Positions 48,009 through 57,900 of a stretch of DNA of 64,000 nt are shown here, in pieces; positions within the stretch are counted from its first letter, which is position 1; the number at the start of each line of letters is the position of its first letter. The position numbers were made by a program, and so were the translations under genes. The stretch covers positions 22,662,715-22,726,714 of the forward strand of contig OX463829.1 of the NCBI GenBank assembly GCA_949825045.1. The letters run 5' to 3'. Below the pieces are notes generated by a model, which was given only the letters and a program-made list of their open reading frames with translations, was not told the DNA's origin and did no database searches. The DNA comes from Argyresthia goedartella. Its lineage: Eukaryota; Arthropoda; Insecta; Lepidoptera; Argyresthiidae.

Positions 48009-48452
48009 AGTAGTTTATGTGTAATGGAGGGCATTAATACTCGATTCATAATAATATCACTCGAGAGTTTTAATGCCTAATTATGTACAGTTAGATACAC
48101 TAGTTTATCTACACACATATCATAAGCTCTCTTTGATGTGTACAGGAACCGCATGTTTGAACGGCATTGTGGCTCTGCAGTTGTTTAGCTTGTTCTTTAG
48201 CACCAACTTCGGGCGCCGGCGTTCGAAATTTGAATTTCAGTACCAACTTCACAGACAAACTAGGGGCGGCATGCAGGCGGGCGTCGGCGTTCGAAATTTG
48301 AATGTCATAATGTGTAGAAAAATTACACATTATTAATTTTTCAGATAAGAAATGTGTTTTTACCAAGTAGTTTAACATTATGCTGATCGTAACGTGCGGT
48401 TTTTGTACGCAGTAAAGAGGGTTTATGATACGTGTGTAGATAAAATATAGAA
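48009..48452. mobile_element. Repeat I, copy 1: foldback element
   Basis: About 440 bp, repeated in the same direction at 53095-53500. Sub-terminal inverted arms 48111-48156 and 48392-48437 match at about 37 of 46 positions. Smaller palindromes lie at 48030-48077 (ggcattaa ... ttaatgcc) and 48303-48334 (cataatgtgtag). A cggcgttcgaaatttgaa motif appears twice. Non-autonomous; parent unknown. Confidence 0.7.
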
Positions 48453-49238
48453 ATAGTCATGCGGGCGAAACAAATAACCATAGGGGCCTATTTTATATTA
48501 TATATATTATATATTAAAGAAAACCGATAAGAACAACCACAAAAAACTTAGAACGCTATAGCTTGTCAAATTATGTAGCACTCCCATGGTCTGCGGGCGA
48601 CAGGGCATGAAAGATGCGCATCGAACCTGCATCTCCTCTGCGAGAAGCAAGCGTGAAACCCAATAGACCACGGAGCTCTTCTTAATTTAATTATTTATAT
48701 AAATTTAATTATAATTAAATACCTAAATAACTGTTTTATTGAGTTTCGTGCCGAAAAAAAAAGACGCAGACCCAAAGCGATTTAAATATGAAGTTCGAAG
48801 GACTCCCTCAAAAGGGGTGGATGGACAACTCGAGGGACGTTCTCAAAGTAAATAATGAAATATAGATACTTAATATACTTGACTTGACCAATAATGTATT
48901 TCCAATACATAAAGGGTTATGTAAGGTTGTATAAATGACAAAAATAATCCTCGTAGGTTAGTTTTCGTTATTAGTTTACTTCCTGTCCTATGATTTTGAG
49001 AAATGTGTCAAAATCACAGTAGACGTTTTTGGTCTAGAAGCGAGATTTCGCCACTTTAACTAGAGGAAATGACGTCATGGACCGTAAGGCGGCTGCGATA
49101 GCATAATATCATCCGAGATAGCTCCGTGTAGTTGTGTACATTAAAATGTCACCCTTTGCATTAGAATATGTTTGCGAAAGTGCTCGTTGAAATTCGATAA
49201 TCATTTTCATCGCACGACATAATCGAATACATTACATA
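48453..49238. other. Mostly featureless, with a SINE-C head at 48612-48679
   Basis: On the minus strand gagctccgtggtctattggg, gcttctcgcagaggag and gcaggttcgatgc form a SINE-C tRNA-like head without a body (48612-48679). The rest is AT-rich. Confidence 0.5.
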
Positions 49239-49793
49239 TGTCACCGTAAGATTGTCAAAACCTGTAGTTTATAATCTAACGTTTTTTCTCGTTAGTTTAC
49301 AAACTAACGATAAAGTGTAAACTGTACCGTACTGCTTACGATATGACGCGTTAGTTAATAATAAAACCGTTAAATTGTGAACTGGTTTAATCTTGAATTG
49401 CAAACGAAATACGAGGCAAACACTGCGGTAGCTTTAGGTGGATCCAGACCAGACATCCAAGAACGCTTGTTTGGACGCCCGGATCGGCTGCGATCGAGAC
49501 ACGCCGTACCACCGTTCCGTATCGAACGGACGTCCAAACTAACGTTCTTGGATCGCGACGCTGATATGATAGGGAGGTACGTTACGGACAAAATAACATG
49601 TCTCCACCTTTAGGTGAAGTCTAGAGGGGGCGAGCGCAGCGAAGCCCCATGATAATCTTCGTGATAGGATGACATGTAAGAACAAAAGAACCGTAAATTC
49701 TAAACCCTGTCGGTCTGGCTTACAATTTGTCGATAGTTTACAAAATAACGCCTTAGTTAATAAACTAACGGTTTTGACAATCTTACGGTGACA
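49239..49793. mobile_element. MITE with TA flanks and a nested inverted repeat
   Basis: The ends tgtcaccgtaagattgtcaa and ttgacaatcttacggtgaca are exact complements extending to 24 bases. TA lies outside both ends (49237-49238, 49794-49795), the duplication expected of Tc1/mariner-type elements. Inside, 49455-49477 and 49531-49553 form a second inverted pair with two mismatches, so another small element may be nested. A partial sister copy starts the window (1-59). Confidence 0.85.
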
Positions 49794-50122
49794 TACATAT
49801 ATTGTACGAGTATAGCTTTCGGTAATGGACGAAAGCTGTTGACCGGAAGAGCTTTCGAACCGCCAACCAACAGAGTGTTAAGAGCAATATTGAATATATA
49901 AGACTCGCAGATATAAGTGTAAGGTTCAATAATTTATAAGCATTGAAACATTCTCTTATTTCTGTGTGCGAGTATTAGGGTGGTGGTGTAAAGTTTTCAA
50001 ATATCCGGCAGGAGCGAGTTGGGCTGAGTCTCTTTACTGACTTAATGGTGTTCTGAGTGTGTGAGCAACAAAACAATGCTAATGCTTATAAACTTGCATA
50101 AACTTTTATATACAGGTATATA
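49794..50122. other. No recognisable feature
   Basis: Sequence between the TA-flanked MITE and SINE-B. Nothing is identified. Confidence 0.35.
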
Positions 50123-50325
50123 CGAGGACCTCTGCGGCGCTGCCTACCATGCGAGAGGTCCCGGGTTCAATCCCCGGCTGGGGATTGAACCCGAGACCGG
50201 GATTCCCCAGGTCTTGGGTAGTTATGTCTGTGTGACGTCGCTGTTTCTGGTTCCCACGACACAGGGTATCCTAGTGTGGGGGTAGAAGCAATGTATTTGC
50301 ATGTATGCCAATGTCTATATTTTGG
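50123..50325 (+). mobile_element. tRNA-derived SINE-B
   Basis: The head gacctctgcggcgctgcc lacks about 20 bases between A- and B-boxes relative to 46870. The B-box is cccgggttcaatccccggc; the tail has cacgacacagggtatcctag and ggtagaagcaatg. Confidence 0.75.
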
Positions 50326-50342
50326 TTTGTTTATATATTGCA

Positions 50343-50660
50343 AGAGCTCCGTGGTCTAATGGGTTTCAAGCTTGCTTCTCACACAGGAGAAGCAGGTTCG
50401 ATTCCTGACCATGTACCAATGAGATAATTAATTGATCATAAGTACAGTATCGGACGTTCAGTGTTTCGGATGACACGTCCCGGCTACTATCGCTACGTGA
50501 TAGCGGTCGTAAAACCCCTCCATCAACCCGCACTGAGCCAGCGTGGTGGAGAATGGCTTAACCTTACTCGTATTTGGGTAAAGTACTGTGCCCCTCCGTG
50601 GGGACTAATGTCCTTATCTAAATCTAGCCCATTAATATGGGCTAGATTTATTATGCATTG
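50343..50660 (+). mobile_element. SINE-C, short subfamily, with a palindrome in its tail
   Basis: Complete head (gagctccgtggtctaatggg, B-box ggttcgattcc) and body like the minus-strand copy at 14003-14256. Where that copy has ggacattaatgggctac, this one has an added inverted copy: 14-base arms 50619-50632 and 50637-50650 around taat. Confidence 0.8.
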
Positions 50661-50777
50661 CTTTTGCTGTTTAATACCGAGATAGGAGTATTAAAATAAC
50701 ATCTAAATGTTATGTTTTTACTTTATATGGTTTGTATTGTAAGAACGCATTAATATTTTCTTAGCCATTAAATTCAT

Positions 50778-51201
50778 TAAGGCGCTACCTCGACCGTGCA
50801 AAGGTCCCCGTTACTCCAGGCGAAAAGACTCGCAGTGTGAGAGGGACGGAATTAGGAAAAAATGAAAAAACGTAGCGCTAAACCACAGAAAAATTGTTTA
50901 AAAATAAACTACGCTATTTTGGTAAAAAGTTTTTTAAGGAGATTTTGCGAATACATAATATCTACATTTTGAACGCAGTTCCACAATGACATTAGTTAGG
51001 ATTTCAGAATTACAGGAAAAAATAAAACAAAATAGAGGTATTGTAATTAAATTCTATCGAGAAAATTTCATCCAATCGCGTTTCCCTCTAGTGAAAATCT
51101 TAATCAAATACTCAATAAACGTTAACCCAAAAATGAAATCATTAGATGACTCCATGGTGGAGTAAATGGATTCGAAAAAACCCCATTTTTTTCGTATCAC
51201 C
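50778..51201 (+). repeat. Repeat G, complete copy with TTAA on both sides
   Basis: Same ends as 3620-4048. ttaa lies immediately before ggcgctacc and immediately after tatcacc, as expected for a TTAA-targeting (piggyBac-like) insertion. The other copies do not show this clearly, and terminal inverted similarity is weak (six of nine bases). Confidence 0.7.
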
Positions 51202-53094
51202 TTAAAAGAATCTGTTGAAAAAAGTCAACGTAAATAAATGGAAATTAATTCCCTAGGCATAATTAATTTAATTAACATAAAATAGCCGTTTTGACGACGG
51301 TCATGCTGCTGGAATTCAACTCGTAATGGTAAAACTTTGTCGCAATTGAGCTTTGGCTTTGTCGCAATTGAGTAACAATTAACATTGAATATTTGATCGA
51401 CTAATGACCTCATAAAGTCCTAATAATGAATGAAAGCCCTTGACGTGTTTTTGGTTGCGATTTTGGTAACATTTTTATGAATAGAACAAACCAGAGTCAT
51501 GGATTGTTTAACTGAGAAATAATGGACAGTTGCTTTATATTGAAAAAAATTGAGCCAAATTACTAATCTTGTAGATTTAATGTAAACAAAGCAATGTCAT
51601 TGGTCAGTACAAAACCTTTGACTTTGACTTTCATATTACTCTCTCTCTCTTTCTACTCTACAGACTCTAAGCAATGAGGGGTGATAGTGGAGTGTGGTTT
51701 TACTAGCATGATCCTATACAATCACATGTAGGATGAAAGGTATCATGTTCGGTCTCTGTATAGTTTATAGATGGTTTATGGAAACACGTATTTTTAATAT
51801 TTATTTTTTAAATGTATGACAATCACTTATGTGTCCTGTGTGTTATATCTTTAAGTATACGATAAAATTATTGTTTTGCTTCTAGAAAAATAACTGTGGG
51901 AGGTTCTCATTGGCTTCTTAGTTATTATAATTTGTAGCTTAAGCTCAAGAAAGCTGTTACCTTCCCCAAAAAATAAAAAATAAAAAAATGGTTTTTGTAC
52001 TGGCCCTGACATTGCTTTGTGTACATAAAATCTAGAAGATAAATAATAACTGTAAGGAACGCTCTGTCCTACAGCAAGTTTTTTTTCTCTCCTCTCTCTT
52101 GTACATTCCCGTGACCGCGTCACGATGCGATTTCACGCCGCTCCAACTTTAAAACATCGTATCCCACTACACCTATAAAAAGATACGCACAGTAGCACAG
52201 CGCCCTACATCAAAGGCTGACTTTGACTCAGCGCCGAAGCGCCCTGTTGCCTCAGTAAGGCTGTGTTCTGATTAGGCACTATAGTAATTCCATTCGTTTA
52301 TTTAACTTTTGACAGATCACGCACATGAAGTTTCTCAATAATTTTCGGTAAAATGTACTACAGAGAACACCGTACTTCGTGAATGGGCACTGTCCACTTA
52401 TAATAGTGATATGCCAATCGTAATGAATGACCACAGACTAAAAAAACCGGAATTCACAAGTAAATCAATACGGAGGACTATAAATACTTAACTCGACGTA
52501 TGAAAAATGTGGATAAACACTCAGCGAATGGAAAATGCAGTAAATACCACAGGCGTCTCGTTGTGAGTGACAACAAAATGGCGTCGCCGCCGCGTCCAGT
52601 GCTGCCGTTTCATAATTGACAAAAATAGGTACTATATATAAATGTAACACATTAGGGTAACACTATTTTCACTAGTACTCGAGCTGTCGAAAGTTAATTA
52701 AATGATTGGAAAAATTATAGTCATTCAAAATAACAATATTTAACCAGCTGACCAGACTTGCGTCGTTCTGTGAAGAGCTTTACATAAGGTCCGCTACTAA
52801 CGGCATCTATTGACAGAAGCATGAACTGAAACAAAGATATTTCGTTTACTCGGCTCTTCCGTTTGCGTTTTCAAAATTTTCGAACTTTTATGTTGGCTGT
52901 TGTTACCACAGTACGGAGTAAGTAAGAGACAAAGCTATTTGTCAATCCACTTTCTCCTACTTTCGTATACAAAAAGAAAGGGCGACTGATGCATAGCTGT
53001 TGCGTTTTGACAATTTAACAGACAGTGAGGCGATGAGTGTTTTAAAAAACATTCCGTTTCACGTTACCTTAACTTCGTAATTTTGTTGTAAATT
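51202..53094. other. No recognisable feature
   Basis: Contains a direct repeat tttgtcgcaattgag twice near 51340-51372 and a ctctctct run near 51640. A TATA-like cctataaaaagata lies near 52170. No gene follows it that I can recognise. Confidence 0.35.
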
Positions 53095-53500
53095 AGTAGT
53101 TTATGTGACTGCTACATAATGGAGGGCATTAATTCGAGAGTTTTAATGCCTAATTATGTACAGTTATATACACTAGTTTACCTATACACATATCATAAGC
53201 TCTCTTTAATGTGTTCAGGAACCGCATGTTCGACCAGCGTGGTGGCATTGATAATTCCTTTCCACTTGTTTAGCTTGTTCAGTATTACCATCTTCACAAA
53301 CAAAGGGCACGCAGGCGGGCGTCGGCGTTCGAAATTTGAATGTCATAATATGTAGAAAAACTACACATTATGGTCATAATGTGTAATTTTTCAGATACGA
53401 AAGAGTTTTTACCAAGTAGTTTAACATTATGCTGATCGCAACGTGCGGTTTTTGTACGCAGTAAAGAGGGTTTATGATACGTGTGTTGATAAAAAATAAA
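53095..53500. mobile_element. Repeat I, copy 2: foldback element
   Basis: Same direction as 48009-48452. It has lost part of the middle (the first cggcgttcgaaatttgaa motif) but gained a longer palindrome near 53343-53375 (cataatatgtag ... ctacacattatg). Minus- and plus-strand frames resemble each other between copies only because the DNA is shared. Confidence 0.7.
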
Positions 53501-53781
53501 ATAATGCAATAGAGCGCCCTTTTATGGTTTTAGGTCTCAAAATATTATTAAATGTGTGCCTGCATCCCACGTCCAGTAGCAACGGTTAACGCATGAAGTA
53601 TGATTTCATTCATATAAATAAATAAATTCCAATCAAATAGATAGACTGAGCATGCAGAGCCTTCTTTTCCGTCTCCCGTCTCGGTTGCCACTGTCACAGA
53701 ATACTTAATAGTACTACGTACAGAAAGATCACTCCTCACATACACTTAAATGAATAGCTACTCTCGCTGCCCGACATTAAA

Positions 53782-54228
53782 GCGCAATCTAGCTTCGAAT
53801 CATCTAATTGGAAATCAGATTCCCTATGGGAGCGTAGGTTCGTATCCTACCGACTGCGCCATGTCAATCAAACACGAGTGCTGAGCTTGTACTGGTTTTT
53901 ATTATGATCTCCTACCCACATATATTCAATATCCAACAGCTAGCACCTGCGCTACGTACTATCGAACCAACTGAATCATGACCCACTTGCCTGATAATTC
54001 GTTTGAAACTTTCAAACATGTAAGATCTATCAAAATGTCAGTGTCTAATCAAATGATAACAAGTTCGTTACCAAGGAAATAAACCTTCAAGCGAATTTCG
54101 ACCTACTTGCATTTAAGGGGTTTAGCAAAATAAGCTTATGGTGGGTCATGATTCAGATGGTTCGATAGTACAACAATCGCTAAGCACCTACAGAATCGGT
54201 TGCCCCGCCCGTGCAGGCTAGATTGCGC
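53782..54228. mobile_element. Foldback element with nested inverted repeats and a tRNA-Ser piece
   Basis: Outer pair: gcgcaatctagc at 53782-53793 and its exact complement at 54217-54228. Inner pair: 53956-53986 and 54141-54171, 31 bases with one mismatch. Near the left end lies a tRNA-Ser-like segment (53801-53861). No coding frame and no clear target duplication (catta occurs a few bases outside each end). The unity of the two pairs as one element is inference. Confidence 0.6.
53801..53861 (+). pseudogene. tRNA-Ser-like pseudogene ending in CCA
   Basis: From the anticodon stem onward it matches an animal tRNA-Ser: tcagattccctatgggagc (stem and long variable arm), gtaggttcgtatcctac (T arm) and cgactgcg (acceptor side plus discriminator), followed directly by cca. 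Eukaryotic tRNA genes do not encode CCA, so this probably derives from a mature tRNA by reverse transcription. The 5' half (gcaatctagcttcgaa) is degraded; pairing with the acceptor side fails at two positions. The anticodon loop reads ttggaaa. Confidence 0.7.
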
Positions 54229-54720
54229 CGCATTACTACGCCTGAGAGCTTCTTTTACTCTGACATCACAAGGTCATCCTGTAAACTCCTGCCTCGCTTG
54301 ATCACGTTAGGGTTCAGGAAGGCGATTTGTGTTTGTGAATTTTAGTCCACTCTGTCTAAGAGAGGTGTTATTAGTACTTATTCAGGCTATTGGTAAATTC
54401 TAAGGCTAGGTAGGTACCTACCTCCTTACTCATGTAATTGTCATTTGTTTTATACTGGGTCTAAAGTGTTTACTTTTAGTTAAACAAAAAGGTATTCAAT
54501 TGAAAAGGAATCGAATTTTATTTGTGAACAATTCCTTTAGACCCTAAAATGTTAGGTACTTAAGTCATTGTTGTTGCAAAAATCACAGAAAAGTTGCTTA
54601 TGAGGAGCGGCTGGCGCGTGACGCGACCGCCAGCCAAGCGAGCGGCAACATAAATGAATTACCGCCCGTCGGGTTGGCCGGTCGAACGTCGGATGCTATC
54701 GAAGTTTTTTTGCGTCCCGT
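54229..54720. other. No recognisable feature
   Basis: Includes a GC-rich stretch at 54605-54700 (ggcgcgtgacgcgaccgcc). It ends where LINE-A begins. Confidence 0.35.
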
Positions 54721-56065
54721 AGAAGGCTTTTGATTGTGTTGATCATAATACGCTATTAATTAAATTAAATCATTACGGAGTTAGAAATAAAGCGTTGCAT
54801 ATACTAAGACCATACCTAAGCAATATAACTCAAAAGGCAGAAGTTAACGGCGTTTAATCTGATGGATCGGGTGTAAAAATTGGTGTTCCACAAGGTTCCA
54901 TATTAGGCCCTTTCTTATTCCTGGTATATATTGACGATCTGCCTTTCATGGTGGTGAAATTAACTGACATAGTGTTTGCTGATGATACTTCAATGTTCTT
55001 CAAAATTAAAGACAAAAAGGAGATTTTGATGATGTTAATAGTGTATTGTCCTTAACCTTGAAATGGTTCACAATTAATAATTTATTGTTAAACGCTGGTA
55101 AAACAAAGTGTATCAAATTTTCACTTCCAAATGTCAGGCCAGTTAAGACCAGTTTAGTCTTAGACAACAGCACGTTAGAATTAGTAAATGATACGAAGTT
55201 TCTTGGAATAACCATTGATAGCAAATTGCAGAGCGGATCCCACATAGATAAATTAGCTGGTAAATGAAGTTCTGCGGCTTACGCTGTTAGGAACGTCAGA
55301 CAAAGCACGGATGTGGCTACATCTAGGCTAGTATATTTTAGTTACTTTCATAGTGTCATGTCCTATGGTATCTTGTTGTGGGGGAAAGCAGCGGACATTC
55401 AAACTATTTTTATTTTACAGAAAAGAGTTGTTCGAGCAATTTATAATTTAAAACGAACAGACTCCTTAAGAGAGCTTTTTAAAGAATTTGTCATACTAAC
55501 TGTAGCTAGTCAATTTATTTTCGAAAATATAATGTATGTACGCAAGAACCTTACAACATTTTCCAAGCTTAGCGATAGCTGTAATGTTACCCTAAGAAAT
55601 AATCACAGACTATGTGCGCCACGAGTTAGACTCGCGAAGGTTAGCAATTCTTTCAAGGGTCAGTGCATTCTCTACTATAATAAGATACCTCTGGAGATTT
55701 TGGAATTGCCATTTGAGCAATTTAAAAAGCATTCTAAAGCGACTTTGTCGAAAAAGGGATATTACAATATTCAAGATTAATTAAATGACAGGACTGTACG
55801 GAGTTAATCTAGCCCAACACAGATCTTGCTGTTAATAATTTTGTAATCATTTATTCCTGCTTATTAATCATAATAATTAAATTTTTCATATTTGTAATAG
55901 TTAAGCACAACCTATTTTTAAAAGAGATCTAAAAATCAATCTGTGGGAGTTTCTACGCCCTCCTTCTCCCACAGTGGTCTAATGTAGAGAAGAGGCAAAA
56001 AATGACGTTTGCTAAGTATTTGTTAATATCTACAGTAATAAAGTACTTTGACTTTGACTTTGACT
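54721..56065 (+). mobile_element. LINE-A, 5'-truncated, best copy in the window
   Basis: Runs from the middle of the reverse transcriptase to a complete 3' UTR and a tail of tttgac repeats (56047-56065). It served as reference for the fragments at 13255, 21014, 28313, 30580, 30952, 34055-36350, 42196, 57776-59156 and 62050, making LINE-A the most frequent LINE in the window. Confidence 0.85.
54723..55780 (+). pseudogene. LINE-A reverse transcriptase, C-terminal half
   Basis: The frame starts at KAFDCVDHNT (54723), an RT motif with catalytic aspartate. It continues through GVPQGSILGPFLF (54882) and IVFADDTSMF (about 54969), where the catalytic FADD box is intact. After a shift near 55020 the frame reads LNAGKTKCIKF and DTKFLGITIDS, with a stop at 55265. 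It resumes at 55313-55780 with YGILLWGKAADI, VVRAIYN and a C-terminal KKGYYNIQD. Such enzymes copy element RNA at the nicked target. Shifts and the missing N-terminus make it inactive; CR1/Jockey-type by motif style. Confidence 0.8.
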
Positions 56066-56162
56066 GTACCTAAACTGTAGAGTGAGACCTCCCTGCCACT
56101 GTCACCAAAAAATGTAATAAATATCGATCGATCGATCGAATATCGGGGATACGATACGATTT

Positions 56163-56296
56163 GACGACCTCTGTGGCGTTGCTGTTGTGGCTCTGCTTAC
56201 CATGCTAGAGGTCCCGGGTTCGTTCCACAGCTGGGGATGAAAATACCCCCCAGGTCTTGGTTGTTTATATGTGTGTGATGTCGCTGTTTCTGGTGT
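56163..56296 (+). mobile_element. SINE-B, 3'-truncated
   Basis: Head gacctctgtggcgttgctg, B-box tcccgggttcgttcc, then the body to cgctgtttctggt, where an A-rich run and a repeat G fragment take over. Confidence 0.7.
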
Positions 56297-56324
56297 TAGG
56301 CCAGAATTAATAAAAAAAAAAAAC

Positions 56325-56390
56325 TCGTCCGTCCTTGTTACTCCAGGCGGAAAGACCTGAAGTGTGAGAGGAATGGAATCGGGGGAAATT
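56325..56390 (+). repeat. Repeat G fragment
   Basis: ttactccaggcggaaagacc and agtgtgagaggaatggaatc match the 5' part of repeat G. Confidence 0.6.
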
Positions 56391-56783
56391 GTCAAAAATC
56401 GGTTTTAAATTAATAAAAAATTAACGTTAATAACTATGCAAATTTCCATAACAGGTAATTTAGGTATTGTCATTTTGAAGTCTGTGGGCTATTCCAATTT
56501 ATCAGAAAATCAAAAAAAAAAAAATATTAGACCTCATTTCAATAATTATTTCTATCGAGCGAAATCCCTCCATCACGTTTCTGAAAACACGAAATCTAGA
56601 AAAATGTCCCAAAATTGTTATACTAATTTATTTAACTTGTCAATGTTCTGAACAGCAGAGCTTAGAATAACTTTAAAAAGTGGCGATTTTGTCTGATTTG
56701 CTGCAGTTTCTCTATTCTGCCTCTACCATAAGGGAAAAGGAGTGAAGGAAGATATATGTGATTTGGCATGAGATGGTCTGGAT
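56391..56783. other. No recognisable feature
   Basis: AT-rich DNA. The open frame 56436-56651 has no domain. Confidence 0.35.
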
Positions 56784-56962
56784 AGACGACCTTTGTGGTG
56801 TAGCGGTCTAGGCTTTGCTTCCCAAGAAAAAGGTCCCGGGTTCGAATCGTGGCTGGGGAGGAGGAAATCCCCGAGGTCTTCCGGGTTTGTAAAGTCGCTG
56901 TTTCCGCTGGTTCCTACGACACAGGGAATCCTAGTGTGGGGTTAGAAGCAATTTATGTAATT
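56784..56962 (+). mobile_element. tRNA-derived SINE-B
   Basis: Head gacctttgtggtgtagcgg, B-box cccgggttcgaatcgtggc, gaggaggaaatcccc linker and cacagggaatcctagtgtgg tail. It runs directly into repeat G. Confidence 0.75.
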
Positions 56963-57545
56963 GTTGAGGCGCTACCTCGACCGTGCAAAGGTCCCAGTTA
57001 CTCCAGGCGGAAAGACCCGCAGTGTGAGAGGGACGGAATCGGGATGAATGAAAAAACGTAGCGCTAAACCACAGATATATTGTTTAAAAATAAACAACGC
57101 TATTTGTTAAAACGTTTTTTAAGCAGATTTTGCGATTACATAATGTCTACATTTTGAACGCAGTTCCACAATGAAATTAGGTAGGATTTCAGAATTACAG
57201 GAAAAAATAAAACAATTTAGAGGCGTTTTCGTAATTAAATCCTATCGAGAAATATTGTTTAAAAATAAACTACGCTATTTGTAAAAACGTTGTTAAGCAG
57301 ATTTTGCGAATACATAATGTCTACATTTTGAACGCAGTTCCACAATGAAATTAGGTAGGATTTCAGAATTACAGGAAACATTTTTCGTAATTAAATCCTA
57401 TCGAAAATTTCATCCAATCGCGTTTCCCTTTAGTGAAAATCTTAATCAAATACTCAATAAACGTTAACCCAAAAATCATATCTGTAGATGACTTCATGGT
57501 GAAGTAAATGGATTCGAAAAAAAACCCATTTTTTTTCGTATCACC
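56963..57545 (+). repeat. Repeat G with an internal tandem duplication
   Basis: Same ends as the other copies, but about 580 bp long. The block from tgtttaaaaataaac (57081) through the tacaggaaa and cctatcgaga region is present a second time from 57255, explaining the extra length. The two blocks differ at several positions. Confidence 0.7.
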
Positions 57546-57775
57546 AATTAAAATGCATGTGATGTAATTGTTCTTTATATGTTATGTAGTTATGTAGACA
57601 GTCGCGCACTGTAAGTCCAGCGAGGACGCAGCCTTAGGGGCTGTACACTCATCTATGGTTGGTCTGTGTACAGAGTTGATATTATTTATTTGGTTTTCAT
57701 AACGCTGCGTAAAGGGAGAGCGGCGCCGGACGCGTGCGTGTTTATTTTACTTTGTTTGAGCCTTTGCCCTGATGA
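57546..57775. other. No recognisable feature
   Basis: Short spacer with a GC-rich patch (cggcgccggacgcgtgcgtg, about 57721). Confidence 0.35.
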
Positions 57776-57900
57776 AGGACCAGGACTGTATGGGGTTAAT
57801 CTGGCCCAACACAGACCTTGCTGTTAATAGTTTTGTAATTATTTATTCCTGCTTATTAATCATAACAATAAATTTTTTCATATTTGTATTAGTTAAGAGC

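Noticed and set aside
52165..52185. TATA-like cctataaaaagata as a gene promoter
   Set aside because: No coding region, exon or RNA gene follows it; AT-rich DNA gives such matches by chance.
36000..55400. Intact reverse transcriptase genes
   Set aside because: LINE-A and LINE-D keep FADD or YADD boxes, but every copy is 5'-truncated and broken by shifts or stops.
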